The notes under the pieces were generated by a model. It saw only the letters and a program-made list of their open reading frames with translations. It did not search any database and was not told the DNA's origin. A stretch of 64,000 nt of DNA from Solea solea (taxonomy: Eukaryota > Chordata > Actinopteri > Pleuronectiformes > Soleidae), in NCBI RefSeq assembly GCF_958295425.1, contig NC_081139.1:27822463-27886462 (forward strand), in the 5' to 3' direction. The position numbers were made by a program, and so were the translations under genes. Positions 13,148 to 40,409 of the stretch are shown here, piece by piece. Numbering within the stretch: the first letter of the stretch is position 1; each line of letters opens with the position of its first letter.

Positions 13148-13256
13148 AAGAACACGTTCACGTCTTTGTCTGACTGTGAAACTGAAGTATGTAAACCACT
13201 CACTCTCCCACACCAAAGTCCAGAGAGAAAATCAGTGATTTCTGCTGCCTCGTCCT
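13148..13256 (+). repeat. Foldback family fragment (left arm)
   Basis: ACACGTTCACGTCTTTGTCT, CTCACTCTCCCACACCAAAG, AAATCAGTGATTTCTGCTGC. Confidence 0.7.
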
Positions 13257-13978
13257 TTCAGAGTCAAAAGGAAGATGGAAAAAAATAGAAGAAGAATCTG
13301 AGCTGCTTCGCTCTGTTCCATCAGAGTGAGATTTGAACTTTTCTGCTGAGTCATCATTCGGGATTGTGCACGCTGAGTCACTGTGGATCAGACACTGACT
13401 AACTCAGTAAAATCACATTCTTATTTTGGTAAATCGTGTTTGATATCTCTCGCTCTCTCTGTGGAAGGAAGTGAACCAGCTTCAGCAGACCCGATGAGTC
13501 AAACCCAGAGCTGGTCCACTCTGCCAGGGACGTGCGTCACCTCAGATACTAACACTACACTGTATGAATTTCCTTGTGTAAGAATGGCACATTGTGTCTC
13601 ACAGTGATCGTGTGACATCTGTTTTGCAGCTTTATTAAAGCCACAGTAACATGTTAATGTGTAAAAACCTGTTTCAGTTTAAGTTTGTGGTCCAGGTTCA
13701 AAATCCCGACGTCTAAAAGTGTCGCAGCGATTTTAGCAGATTAGCGGAAACTCAACTCACAACTCAGAATCACATCGGCTCCACAGAGCCTGTCCTCTGT
13801 GTGTGTCTGTCTGTGTGTGTGTGTGTGTGTGCATGTGTGTGTGTGTGTGTGTGTAAGTAAATCCCAAAGCTAACATCCGTTGATAGTAGATTCCAGCTGA
13901 TAGAGCAGCGGCTCGCACTGATGGCATCATAATCCAGAGACAGGAAGTAGATGAATGAGTGTGTGAGTACAGAGGCCG

Positions 13979-14011
<33 letters not shown>

Positions 14012-14029
14012 GCAATTTGTATAGCATTC

Positions 14030-14240
14030 ATAGTGAGGACATTCATTGACATAACACAGTCCCTAACCCTTACCCTGACCTTAACCATCACAGCTAAGTG
14101 CATAACCTTTAACGTAACCTAATTCTAACCCTAAAACCAGGTCTTAACTCTGAAATCAGAATGTGAGGACCAGCCAAGATGTCCTCACTTCCTTATACAA
14201 CTGTTTTGGTGCTCAAAAAGATACCCATACAAGAACACAC
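14030..14240. repeat. Related fish repeat with CCTAACCC-like stretches
   Basis: TAGTGAGGACATTCATTGAC, CCCTAACCCTTACCCTGACC, and TGAGGACCAGCCAAGATGTCC form a pattern common in teleost interspersed repeats. It is similar in style to, but not the same as, the elements at 30868 and 55812. Confidence 0.5.
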
Positions 14241-14580
14241 ACACACACACACACTGTACAGCACATTAATGAAAGAAATCCCATAATCTCATGACATTCA
14301 GTTGCTTGTTAAAGTTTTGGGAACCATGTGACCCACTTATGTTATTTTGTTCTTCTGGTCCCACTACAAATATTTCCTTTTAAGTCATTCATTGATTCAT
14401 TCATTCATGCTCATCACATGATTCATGCTTAAGGCTTTTATCCTCACTGCCACGAGGATCCCATTTTTCTTTTGTCTTCACAGACACTGGACGGACTGTC
14501 CTACAGTTTGGTTTACAGGGATCTGGTTTGATGAGGCACGGATATCACGTCGTGAACCAGTGAATAAAATCGACGTGACT

Positions 14581-14812
14581 TTAACGTCTTTATCTCACTG
14601 TGAGACAGACTTCACAACAGGAAACTGACGTCTGTGAACCACTCACTCTCCCACACCAAAGATTTTAGATTTTAGATTTTAGGTCCTCTGCTGCCTCGTG
14701 TCACTGAAATAAGTCTGAACAGAGATTTTTAAAATGCCAAAGTCACAAACAACTCGTTTGAACTCAGTGATGGAGGCAGCAGTGGATGGACTGATTTTCT
14801 CAGTGGACTTTG

Positions 14813-14843
<31 letters not shown>

Positions 14844-14868
14844 ACAGTGAGTGGTTTTCAAACTCCAT
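14581..14868 (+). repeat. Foldback family copy, forward
   Basis: Complete left arm, shortened middle with GATGGAGGCAGCAGTGGAT. The (TG)n has moved into the right arm after CTTTGGTGTG. Confidence 0.78.
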
Positions 14869-15614
14869 TTCTGCTCCTCCTTTTGACTCTTTGACCAATC
14901 ACAGAGCAGTTCAGAGAGGAAGAGTGCCTCCTCCTATTGGTTGTTAGGATTACTAAATCTGAAGATCTAGGAGGGATCATTTGAGGTACATGTCTGCCAC
15001 CCAGTGGTCACTGGATGTAAAGCAGAAAATAACAATAATACTAATAATAATTATAATAAATAAATAAAGTCTCTAGCAGAAGGTTTAGTGTTTTTTTCAT
15101 ATCTCACCTGTTTCATGTATTTAATATTAAATTATTAAACATGTTTTCATTTCAATTATAAAAGTGGAACAAAGTGCAGAAACAATATCAGACTGGAGTT
15201 TAATCAGATGAGACTGACTAAATAAAATAAAATAGATCCTAAAGAGAAATGTTGTCAGAGTTCCCACAGTCATGAAATTCCTGGAAGAGTTTTGAAATTA
15301 GAAAAAACAGTTTTCCAGGCCTGGAAAAGGTTTTGAATCATCCCCCAATACAAACGTTCTCTTAGTTCCAAAGCATTTCCTGGTGGAATAATGGCTTGAA
15401 CGTAGGAAGGATCCACGGATTCATCCAAACACAAGTCCGAGAGTGCAGAGATGTTCAAGGGTCCACTTGCTGTGGCCAAATGGCCAGTGGTGGCGCTAGA
15501 CTAGGGGTGGCCAAGGCTATGTCAGGGGGTGTGGTTAGGGTGATTAGCGACCACCGTAAAACTTCAAGATTTCACTGTTCATTCTTCTTCTTCTTCTCAT
15601 AATAAGGTAGATTA

Positions 15615-17589
15615 TCATGGAAGGAGGCAATGATTTCAGTCATAAGAGGGGACAGATCAATTAGAATGTGGGAATCATCGTCCTGTAAGTCTTCTGAATA
15701 ATGATTATAAATCATTCACATCCATATTGTCTAAAAGAATAGAACTGATATTACCAATATTAATACATAAGGACCAGACACGTGATGAGACAACAAAGAC
15801 TGGAGACACTGATGGTGAGTTTGGACGCAGAGAAAGCATTCGATTCAGTGAGGTGGTCATTTTTATATAAAGTACTTTAAATGTGGCTTCCATACAACTA
15901 GAGTTGACACATTTGCAGCACTATACAACAAACCAACAGCTAGAATTAAAATCAATGGAGATCGAACCGGTTCATTCATTCTGGAAAGAGGAACGAATAG
16001 AACATTTTATAGAATAAAGGGGTAACAGTGACTTCAGGGGAGCAAAAACTGGCCCTGTTTGCTGACCATTTATTAATTTATTATTGAAGTATAACACAAC
16101 CGACACAGACACTCCTGGAGCTGATGTCAACAACATTTAACTATGACCCTCCATCTTCAATTGGAAACGGGACGCTGAGTCCATCAAATGTTTGGGGGTC
16201 TCACTGTCTAGAGACTTCTCCAGATTGTATGATATCAATCACGGCCCATTAAGTTAGAAAATAAAGTCTGACATACGTAGATGGAATGTTATTCCCTTTT
16301 TCAGTTTAAGCTCCCGGATAGAATCAATCAGGATGAATATTCTTCCACACATGCTGTGTTTGCCAGTTAAAATACCATCTAAGCAGTTCTTATGATGGGA
16401 TAGAATCATAACGAGGTATTTATGGCACGGGAAAAAGGCCAGAATTAAATTTAAGACGCTGCAATTAAGAAAAGAAAGAGGTGGAATGGGTCTTCCCTGC
16501 TTACAGCCCAACTGAGGCCTTTAGTCTTTAGCCTGTGTTCACCAACATACTCTGCAGCCTGGAAGGAAACAGAAGGCACGGTGATAAATAATCACAGCCC
16601 TACTACGTATGTGATAACAGATTACAGTAGGACAGGAAATCCCAGACGACTCTGTAACAGTCCTGGCAGGAGATTAGGAGAAGCGTCTAAAATGATGAGG
16701 TGGTGTGTCTATGATTCAGACTTTGCACCAAATAGAATTGATGCCAGATGTAAGGTATGGATCTCAAAAGGTTTAACTACCTATTATTCATTTGTCCACA
16801 AAGGGACATTTCAGGGTTTTTGAAGACCTACAGAATGATCATGGACTGGGGAGGGACGGTTTCTTTAGATACCGACAAGTGAGACACTATTTTAACAAAA
16901 ATCATAAAGAGGTGTTAGGAAGAGGTGAGTCAGGGCTCATGGAGGTATTTTTATCATTAACTAAACCCAGATCAGGCAACACAATGATCTCCAAGTTATA
17001 CAACAAGTTATATAACGCCATACAATTATCTCAACAAGAGAATGCAGAATACATAAAGAGGAAATGGGAAAAACAAAGTAAATGTAATGATGACACAGGA
17101 GAGCTGGGAGAAAAGATGCCTCGACCGGGTCAAACACGTGGAAAAACAGCTACAGGGACGCTTGTTGGAGACTTTGTGGGTCGAACCACCCACCATTGAT
17201 GAATGGACTGGAATTGTCTGGGATTTCTGTTATAGAGAAGATCTTCTTTTCCCTCAAAGTTGAAAAAGAACATTTTTATAAGCTGTGGTCCAAAGTATGT
17301 GAAACCAATCAGACCTGATTTCATTTGACTGTACTTGTGCTTTGTGTGAAACTGCCCTCTTTTTTTATGGGATGTTTTGTTTGTTTGAGAAGGTGCACTC
17401 CACAGTTTTGTTTTGTTATTCTTCTCAACTACGGACCACTAGATAAGCAGTGGTCCGTAAAAGTAGATTCCAGAAGGGCCAAAAATCATCAGGACTTTCT
17501 GCATCCATCCTTTCCTATGACCTTGAATGACTACGGTTGTATTTATTCTATGTGATTCTAAATAAAAAGATAATTAAAAAAAAAAAATA
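15615..17589 (+). mobile_element. 5'-truncated, decayed L1-type LINE (ORF2 remnant)
   Basis: Flanked by the identical 14-bp direct repeat AATAAGGTAGATTA (15601-15614 and 17590-17603) and ending in an A-rich tail, as expected from target-primed reverse transcription. Frames on the plus strand show reverse-transcriptase pieces: SLDAEKAFDSVRWSFLYKVL (near 15810), LALFADHLLIYY (near 16050), KCLGVSLSRDFSRLYDIN (near 16190), SIRMNILPHMLCLPVKIP (near 16320) and RKERGGMGLPCLQP. The catalytic FADD has become FADH, and stops and frameshifts are present, so it is dead. The 5' end including the endonuclease is missing. Confidence 0.9.
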
Positions 17590-17619
17590 AATAAGGTAGA
17601 TTACAACTCTTTGTGGTGC

Positions 17620-18600
17620 ATAGCGCTGACTTCCAAGTTTGTGTCCGTAGACGTGTTCCCGGTCAGTCTCTCACGTCACGTATGAAGTTTCGTGACGATC
17701 GTTCAATCCATGACATAGTCGTAGGGAACTTCCCGTTTCATGGCAAATGGTCGAAATTTGCCAAACTTCCATGGCCACGCCCCTTTTCAAGCCACAAAAC
17801 CTTTCGATAACTTTTTGCCTTTGATGTGTCTGTACAAACGGACACTTTTTTATGTCAGTACGATAAACGCGCTCAGACGAGTTTGTTCATTTAGGAAGCG
17901 AGTAACAGTTCACTTCCTGTTTCAGATGACCTACTTCCTGTGTGCAGGTCATGGTTTGGAGACATTTGCAGGGCAGGCCGATGGCCGACTTCCTGTTGGG
18001 TCAAGGTTGTGTCCGTAGCCGTGCTCAGGGTCGGTCTCTCGTGTCACGCATGAAGTTTCGAGGCTATCGTGTAATGTACGGCGAAGTTATAGGGAACTTC
18101 CTGTTTTGTGGCGAAGGGTCGAAATTCGCCCAAATTTCTGATGGTTGCCATGGTACCTAGAGATAACGTTTTGCCTTTGATGTGTCTGGTACAAACTGAC
18201 ACGTTTTTTTAATGTGGGTCCGATAAACACACTCAGACGAGTGCGTTCATTTACGAAGCGTACTAATCGCCAAAATGGAAGGCAAAAAGAAATATAGAGA
18301 TTCCGATTCCCGAGGCCTTCGCTCACCAACAGTGACGCAAATCAATGGTACAAAACTGCAATTTCACTAATCATTCGCAGGGGAATTTTGACAAAAACCC
18401 TCACTGCTCGCGTTAAGCATAACGTGACTGTGCGAATAAATTGTTAATCACGCAAATTTGCTCTTTTTCGCATGTTTTATACTGTCCTGTCGTCAACAAC
18501 GCACGTTCTGCACCGGGGGCGCACATGGCTCCCAATAAGTGTGTGAGCACCTGATACGACTACGTCTCAAAAACCCTTAAAACTTCACCTTTAGGGACCA
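17620..18600 (+). repeat. Two tandem copies of a fish repeat unit (about 375 bp apart)
   Basis: GTGTCCGTAG(A/C)CGTG, CATGAAGTTTCG, AGGGAACTTCC(C/T)GTTT, CCTTTGATGTGTCTG and CTCAGACGAGTG/TTTGTTCATTTA occur in the same order near 17640-17900 and 18005-18260. The family resembles the repeats at 2155 and 7618. Confidence 0.6.
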
Positions 18601-18867
18601 GATTGTTACTGAAGTCACGGCTCAGTATGAAACGTGACCACGTTAGAAATAAACCTCACGCTCACACACGCCGCCATCTTGTGGTCCGGCAGCTTCCTGC
18701 GCCTGAAAGAAAGAGGACGGTCATCGTGACGACAAACAGAAAATATACAAAGACATTGTTCCACAGATCGGACGTTCTTTTATCAAACAGAACAAAGGAA
18801 CAAACACAACACAAGCAGTTTCTTCCCATTTTACCTCCAAAATTTAAAATCTCTTACATTTAATAGG

Positions 18868-18956
18868 CTGGATGATCTCCCTGTGATCTCACCGTGATCT
18901 CCCTGTGATCTCAACGTGATCTCCCTGTGATCTCACCATGATCTCCCTGTGATCTT
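18868..18956. repeat. CTCCCTGTGATCTCACCGTGAT minisatellite
   Basis: About four 22-bp units (18870-18955) in gene-free sequence. Confidence 0.8.
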
Positions 18957-19435
18957 TTCCAGGAATTGGACCAGGGAAACGAGCAGGGAAAGTTCTGGAG
19001 AATGTCTGGAGCAGTGGTGGCAGACCTGCTGCTGTGTTCTGAAAGGTTTTCCGACACTTTGCCTAAAGGACTTAAAACCAGGGGGGGTCTCAGAAAAGGT
19101 CCCCAGGCGTGTGTGGACAGAGAAAATGTGTGGACTTCAGTGCAGGTCTGAAAACAGTGGTTTTCAGGAGTTTCCCCTGATGAGGCAGAGATTCATGTCA
19201 GTGTGTATTGAGCACAGAAAATGTTAAATCATTTGATAAAGTCACTTTTGTTTCTCTTGGTGGCATCAAATCAAAACATCACATGCAGGACACTGAACAT
19301 TTAAATGGAGCAGAGACCTTTGCACATCAATAGTGACACAAAAAAATCTACATTTTCTTTTTTTTAAAGCGTGGTTGTTTGAGGTACTGCGACATAATCA
19401 GTGCTGACTGAGCTGTAACGTCAGTGGACGACATG

Positions 19436-19462
19436 TTCATGTCTTTATCTCACTGTGAGACA

Positions 19463-19510
<48 letters not shown>

Positions 19511-19612
19511 AGATCATGATCAGTGATTTTAGCTGTTTACAAACGTCAGTTTCCTGTCTCACAGTGAGATAAAGACATGAACGTGTTCTTAAAGATATCG
19601 TAGACTTGACGC
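19436..19612. repeat. Foldback family copy with middle deleted
   Basis: Left outer arm, then (AC)n, CAGTGATTTTAGCTGTTTAC and the right outer arm CAGTTTCCTGTCTCACAGTG, AGATAAAGACATGAACGTG. Confidence 0.75.
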
Positions 19613-20170
19613 GACGTGGCTGATGTCGGTCTTTCCTTGTGTCTCCTCCTCTGGCAGCCATGTTTTCACTCAGAGTGAGCGCCTCGGTCTCAGCTGCAGG
19701 GGGCGCTCTCGGTGCAGTTAGTGTCAGTACCTCATTCAATGACACTTGATAATCTACAGCAAAATATCACTTTATAATCACGGGAATAAAATTGAGATTA
19801 CAGGCGAGTCAGTGAAAGTTCTCGGGACGTAAGTGTTTGAAATATTCAAGCGGCCTCTTCTCGTGACTCTCGCTCAGAGACGCACTCGCTAACATCCGGC
19901 CGCATTTCACCGGCGACCACAGAGGACGTCAACAGGAAGGACGAAAGAAAACAGGTTTGGAGACGGACGAATATCCTCCGGGTCTGAGTGTGTGTGTGTG
20001 TGTGTGTGTGTCCACGTCTGATCCGTGTCACAGGACCTGGAGATCCTTCAGGGTTAGAGATGGGGGGGGGGGGGGCAGTCATCTGTTTCCAAACTTCTTC
20101 TTTCAGCCTTTCTGTCTCTGTGTCCGTGTCTTGGTCTGTGTTGCACCGTGGAGGCCAGCGGGGGGCGCTG

Positions 20171-35827
<15,657 letters not shown>

Positions 35828-35830
<3 letters not shown>

Positions 35831-36000
35831 TTTAATGAAGTTGAGATTAAAAAAAACTCAGAATCCGCGACAGACTCACGCTCTCCTGCTGCAAACACAC
35901 ACACACGCACACACACACACACACTCATCAGCCTTCCCTCCTACTCCACTTCTGTTTTCACTTCCGGGACAAGCTCCGGGGGCACGGCTCGACCAATCAG
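35828..36000 (-). promoter_or_regulatory. ergic3: Probable ergic3 promoter / 5' UTR
   Basis: Immediately upstream of the ergic3 ATG (35828-35830). Read on the minus strand it has an ETS-type site CCCGGAAGTG (35959-35968) and an ATTGG (inverted CCAAT, 35993-35997), a usual pair in TATA-less housekeeping promoters. A short (GT)n tract (about 35893-35926 on the minus strand) lies between these sites and the ATG. The transcription start cannot be placed by eye. Confidence 0.5.
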
Positions 36001-36109
36001 AGGCGGCCGCGTCATTCACTCAGCTCTTCTCACACAGCAAAGCGAAGAGGTCTCACTCTGACCAAAATAAGATATAGATAGATATATATATGTACATATA
36101 TCTATATAT

Positions 36110-36770
36110 ATGTATATTCCTTGCTCATTCATTCTCTTACTTACACATTTATTAAGTCTCTCACTTATTGACTCACTCACTCACTTACTCATTCACCCAC
36201 AGACTCATTCACTTACAAACTCACTTATTCATTCACTGAAGTCACTAATTCAGCCACTCACCAATTCACTCACTTACTCAGACACTAATTCACACACTCA
36301 CATTACATTACATTACATGTCATTTAGCAGACGCCTTTATCCAAAGCGACTTACAAGGGAATTGAATACAACCTGCCAGGGGTGGAGTTGAACTTGCGAC
36401 CATGAAGTATTTTGCACACAGGGTACCGGTCTTAACCACTGAGCCACTACACCCCTCACTTACTCATTCACTCACTCACTCACTCACTCACTCACTCACT
36501 TATTAACTCACTCACTTGTTCATTCATTCACTCACTCACTCACTCATTAACTGACTCACTTGTTCATTCACTCACTCACTCGCTCATTCACTCACTCACT
36601 CACTCACTCACTCATTAACTCACTCACTCACTCATTAACTGACTCACTTGTTCATTCACTCACTCACTCGCTCATTAACTCACTCACTCACTCACTCACT
36701 CATTAACTCACTCACTTGTTCATTCACTCAGTCACTGAGTCACTCACTCACTCACTCACTCACTCATTCA
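36110..36770. repeat. (CACT)n/(CATT)n array between ergic3 and hesx1, interrupted by a SINE
   Basis: CACTCACTCATTCACTCACT-type tetramers over about 650 bp, split by the SINE at 36297-36458. Confidence 0.9.
36297..36458 (-). mobile_element. tRNA-derived SINE, minus orientation
   Basis: Reading the minus strand, GTAGTGGCTCAGTGGTTAAG is a tRNA-like A box region and CAAGTTCAACTCCACC a B-box region. The body ends in the common fish tail GCTTTGGATAAAGGCGTCTG...CTAAATGACATG. It sits inside the tetranucleotide array, so it postdates that array or seeded it. Confidence 0.8.
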
Positions 36771-36813
36771 TTTCCTTATTGAATGAAAGCGTTGTTTAAA
36801 TACTTTGTTGACA

Positions 36814-36819
36814 TTTATT
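36814..36819 (-). terminator. hesx1: Possible hesx1 polyadenylation signal
   Basis: TTTATT on the plus strand, AATAAA on the minus strand, 210 nt after the hesx1 stop. If used, the 3' UTR includes the trinucleotide tract at 36908-36958. Confidence 0.4.
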
Positions 36820-36906
36820 TGTAAACATTAAACATAACAACATGGCTGACTTAAAGGGACAGTTCTGTTATTTTAGACACAGGTGCAGACTGTGCTGTGA
36901 GCGCCC

Positions 36907-36907
<1 letters not shown>

Positions 36908-36958
<51 letters not shown>
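36908..36958 (-). repeat. (CTG)17 / (CAG)17 trinucleotide tract in the hesx1 3' region
   Basis: Seventeen uninterrupted CTG units on the plus strand, so the hesx1 transcript would carry (CAG)17 about 70-120 nt after its stop codon. Confidence 0.9.
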
Positions 36959-37028
36959 ACACACGACACAGGCTCACTCAGTCACAGCAGACAACATAGA
37001 CACCTCCGCAGGTCAAAGGTCATCAGCG

Positions 37029-37756
37029 TCACTCCTCCTCCTGCCCCACCTGAAGCTGGAGGTGAGCGGTGAGCTTCTGAGCGAGGTTCAGGTCGCCCCA
37101 CACTTCCTGTTTGGTCGTCAGTTGACCTATGACCGGGCGTCGCACCTCGAGGTCAGCCACGGCAGTCTGGACCAGCTGCAGCCGGGTTTCTCTGAGGGAA
37201 CGTCTCATCTTGGCCCGTCGGTTCTGAAACCAGATCTGAGAGAAACAGAAGATTTTAGACGACTCACTCTCCCACACACACACACACTCACTCACTCACT
37301 CACTCACACCAAAACCCCACAGAGTAAATCAGTGATTTTAACATCACACGGACACAGTTGCCTCCGTTACTAAGTTCAAATGTCTGATTTTGTCACTTCA
37401 CTGTTTGAAATCCTTTGCTCAGATTGACCTCAGTGACACAAAGTGACCACACGAGGCAGCAGAGGAGCAGCAGCTAAAATCACTGATTTTCTCTCTCAGG
37501 TTTGCTGTGGTAACATTTTTATGACACACATGGGAGGTCACATAGGACGATGTGAGTGTGTGTGTGCGTTCATGTGTGTATGTGTGTGTGCATGTGTGTG
37601 CGTATGTGTGTGTGTGCGCGTGTGTGCATGTGTGTGTGTGTGTCTGAACCTGTATTCTATCTTCGTCCAGGTTGAGTCTCACTGCCAGCTGCTCTCTCAG
37701 CTGAATACCCGGGTAACAGTTCACCTGAAACACTGTCTCCAGGACATTCACCTGCA

Positions 37757-37795
<39 letters not shown>

Positions 37796-37823
37796 CGAGA
37801 GACAGACAAGGATCCAATCAGAC

Positions 37824-37893
<70 letters not shown>

Positions 37894-38878
37894 GTTGATT
37901 GATTGATTACCTGGCTGTTGGTGAAGGCCGTGCGTGGTCGCCGCCCGATGCACCAGCTGGACGTCGTTCTGTGACAGTTTATCTGCTGAGGATGAGGATG
38001 AGGATGATGATGATGATGTTTGGAGCAGAGACTGTCTCTACTGTTGTCCTTCTCTGAAGACAGACAGACAGAAGAGAGAGAGAGAGTTAGCTCTCTGGGT
38101 TCAGTTGACTTTTGTTCAGTTTAGTTTAGCTGACTTTAGTTTACTTCAGTTTAGTTTAGTTTACTTCACTTTAGTTGAGTTCAGTTTAGTTGAGTTGAGT
38201 TGAGTTCAGTTCAGTTCAGTTCAGTTTAGTTCAGTTTAGTTGAGTTCAGTTTAGCTGACTTAAATTCAGTTTAGTTCCATTTAGTTGACTTTAGTTCAGT
38301 TTAGTTGACTTTAATTCAGTTTAGTTCAGTTTAGCTGACTTAAGTTCAGTTTAGTTCAGTTTAGCTGACTTAAGTTCAGTTTAGTTCAATTTAGCTGACT
38401 TAAGTTCAGTTCAGTTGAGTTCAGTTGAGTTCAGTTGAGTTCAGTTTAGTTGACTTCAGTTTAGTTGACTTCAGTTCAGTTTAGTTTAGTTTAGTTAAGT
38501 TGACTTCAGTTCAGTTTAGTTTAGTTTAGTTTAGTTTAGTTTAGTTTAGTTCAGTGGACTTTAGTTCAGTTTAGTTGAGTTCAGTTGAGTTCAGTTCAGT
38601 TTAGTTGAGTTGAGTTCAGTTTAGTTGAGTTCAGTTGAGTTCAGTTCAGTTCAGTTTAGTTGAGTTGAGTTCAGTTTAGTTGAGTTCAGTTGAGTTTAGT
38701 TCAGTTCAGTTTAGTTCAGTTCAGTTTAGCTGAGTTCAGTTGAGTTGAGTTCAGTTTAGTTGAGCTTACCTGTCCACGGTCTGTGGAGTTTCAGCATGTT
38801 TCCAGCTCTCTGCTGCTCCGCTCCCATAATCCCATCGATGGAAAACGTTGGTGGTCGACTCTGCAGAGCAGACGCCAT
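37029..38878 (-). CDS. hesx1: HESX1/ANF-type homeobox repressor, four exons
   Basis: Complete 186-aa homeodomain protein (human HESX1 is 185 aa). Exons: 38770-38878, 37911-38053, 37650-37751, 37029-37235; all GT-AG and in phase, stop TGA. Residues 11-19 (TFSIDGIMG) form an eh1-like Groucho/TLE-binding motif, followed by LKLHRPW as in HESX1. The homeodomain runs about residues 73-132: it starts GRRPRTAFT, has [11 protein letters not shown] and NLDEDRIQ in the middle, and its recognition helix is [13 protein letters not shown]. The VNCYPGI and DRIQ elements are distinctive of HESX1. Odd features: a His/Pro tract ([10 protein letters not shown], residues 49-58) and a longer C-terminal tail than mammals. 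HESX1 is a paired-like repressor for forebrain and pituitary formation. A lineage-specific paralogue cannot be excluded, but linkage to filamin B supports orthology. Confidence 0.86.
37260..37512 (-). repeat. Foldback family copy in hesx1 intron 3
   Basis: Degraded arms with (CACT)n expansion; the reverse middle ACACAAAGTGACCACACGAG is well kept. Confidence 0.75.
37827..37906. repeat. (GATT)n tetranucleotide tract in hesx1 intron 2
   Basis: About twenty GATT units with two GGTT variants, directly next to the exon 2 donor (37909-37910). Confidence 0.9.
38096..38768. repeat. Degenerate TTCAG/TTTAG/TTGAG pentamer array filling hesx1 intron 1
   Basis: About 670 bp of 5-bp units (AGTTC, AGTTT, AGTTG) with longer-period structure such as TTCAGTTTAGCTGACTTAAG. 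It runs to within a few bases of the exon 1 donor at 38769 and leaves only about 40 bp before exon 2. Confidence 0.9.
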
Positions 38879-39185
38879 GACGACCAACCTCAGAAAAGAA
38901 GATCTCCAATTTATAATAAACTATAATTAAAAAAAAAAAGAGGGAAGTTTGGTCCGTAGATCTGAGTGTGTGGGAGAAGACACAGGTGACTGAGGAGAGG
39001 AGGGAAGCAGCAGGAGAACAAACTGCTGCTGCTGCTGCTTTTAAATGAAATGGCAGCTGAGGATTTTCAGTGGCCACCAATTAGAAACAAGGGCTGTTCT
39101 GTTTTTTCCATGTGAATGAGGATTCCCCGAGGTTCAACACAGCAGCTAATCTCTGAGCCTGCAGGTCTCCACCAGCAAAAGAAAA

Positions 39186-39211
39186 GAATATATATATATA
39201 TATACAGGTAA

Positions 39212-39257
<46 letters not shown>

Positions 39258-39258
39258 G
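39186..39258. repeat. (TA)n palindrome upstream of hesx1
   Basis: TATATACAGGTA and TACCTGTG arms around a (TA)n core. Confidence 0.8.
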
Positions 39259-39469
39259 TGTGTATCTCAATTTCTGTAAATCAATTTATTCATAAAGCAT
39301 ATTTTTCAACAGCGAGGTCTTTCAACGAAAAGTGACACAAGACAAAAGAGGCTTTTAGAACAGAGTTCATTACATGTAACTACACTGTTTTAAAAACGTG
39401 TGATCTAACGGGACAGTTTGGTTATTTGAAGGGTGTTTGTGTCGCGGAGAATCAAAGTCTACGTCCGCC

Positions 39470-39818
39470 TGAAGAACGCGTTCATATCTTTATTCTCACT
39501 GTGAGACGGACTTTTCCAACAGGAAACTGACGTTTATAAACCGCTCACTCTCCCACACCAAACCCCACAGAGATCATCAGTGATTTTAGCTGCGGGGACA
39601 CAGCTGGTCCTCTGCTGCCCCGTGTGGTCACTTTGTGTCACTACGATCAGTCTTAATGATATTTTTCAAATGCAGAAACCACAAACTCAGACATTTGAAC
39701 TTAGTGATGAAGGCAGCAGTGAATCAACAACTCCTGTGTGTGTGTGTGTGTGTGTGTGTGTGATGTTAAAATCACTGATGTTCTGTGTGGACTTTGGTGT
39801 GGTAGAGTGAGTGGTTTT
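39470..39818 (+). repeat. Foldback family copy upstream of hesx1
   Basis: Complete left arm, middle and (TG)n; right arm stops at TGGTAGAGTGAGTGG. Confidence 0.82.
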
Positions 39819-40409
39819 TTTGGGAATATTTTGTTCAGTTGTTGCATATTTGATCAGGTGAGCCTTTTGTTCAGTGACTGTAACACATTTGTCCGTCTTT
39901 GAACTACACAAAAGACCTGAACTTCAATATTTGATCTTCTCGTCCTTCGCACACTCCCCTCACTCGGCTCTTCCTCTTCATCGTTCAATAAGAGATAAAT
40001 AAACAAGTCTGCTGTTGGTTTTAAATCCGCCTCATTACAGCAGCTCATCTGGTTGTGAAAGGCTTTTCCTCCCCGCTGCTTCAAACTGCATTCACGCGCC
40101 ACCAGCTTCATCTGCATCACAACACACACAGATTAGGCTAATGGCATTAGTGGATTATTACCGCTGTCATTATCATTGTCGTTATTGTTAGTTAAAAAAC
40201 CTTTTTAGTGAAGAGTCAAAGAAAACTAAACTGATTTTCTTCTCAACTAATTTGGAAGTAAGAGCCGGTGATTGTGCTTTGTGTGTGTGTGTGTCGTGTG
40301 CTACACACACACACACTGCATATGTTTGCCAGCAACAACAACAAACAACAAAACAAAAGTGTTGATTTTATGAGTGGTTTTTTTTCTGCCACTGAAAGAA
40401 CGGCTGGAA

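Larger units (their letters stand above)
12546..14580. other. Gene-free stretch
   Basis: (AAT)n at 12558-12602, (AC)n at 12970-12993 and 13981-14006, TG tract 13818-13853. No gene supported. Confidence 0.6.
18601..20170. other. Sequence downstream of ergic3, no gene seen
   Basis: Includes any ergic3 3' UTR, but I found no clear AATAAA on the minus strand. It has a G-run at 20060-20073 and a TG tract near 19988-20012. Confidence 0.5.

Noticed and set aside
16792..17199. 135-codon plus-strand ORF as an independent gene
   Set aside because: It is the 3' part of the decayed LINE ORF2.
36842..37072. Plus-strand ORF with a leucine run
   Set aside because: The leucines come from the (CTG)17 tract, and the frame overlaps hesx1 exon 4 in antisense.
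37029..38878. Assignment of the homeobox gene to VSX, NANOG or another paired-like class
   Set aside because: The eh1 motif followed by LHRPW, the VNCYPGI and [13 protein letters not shown] segments and linkage to flnb fit HESX1 best.
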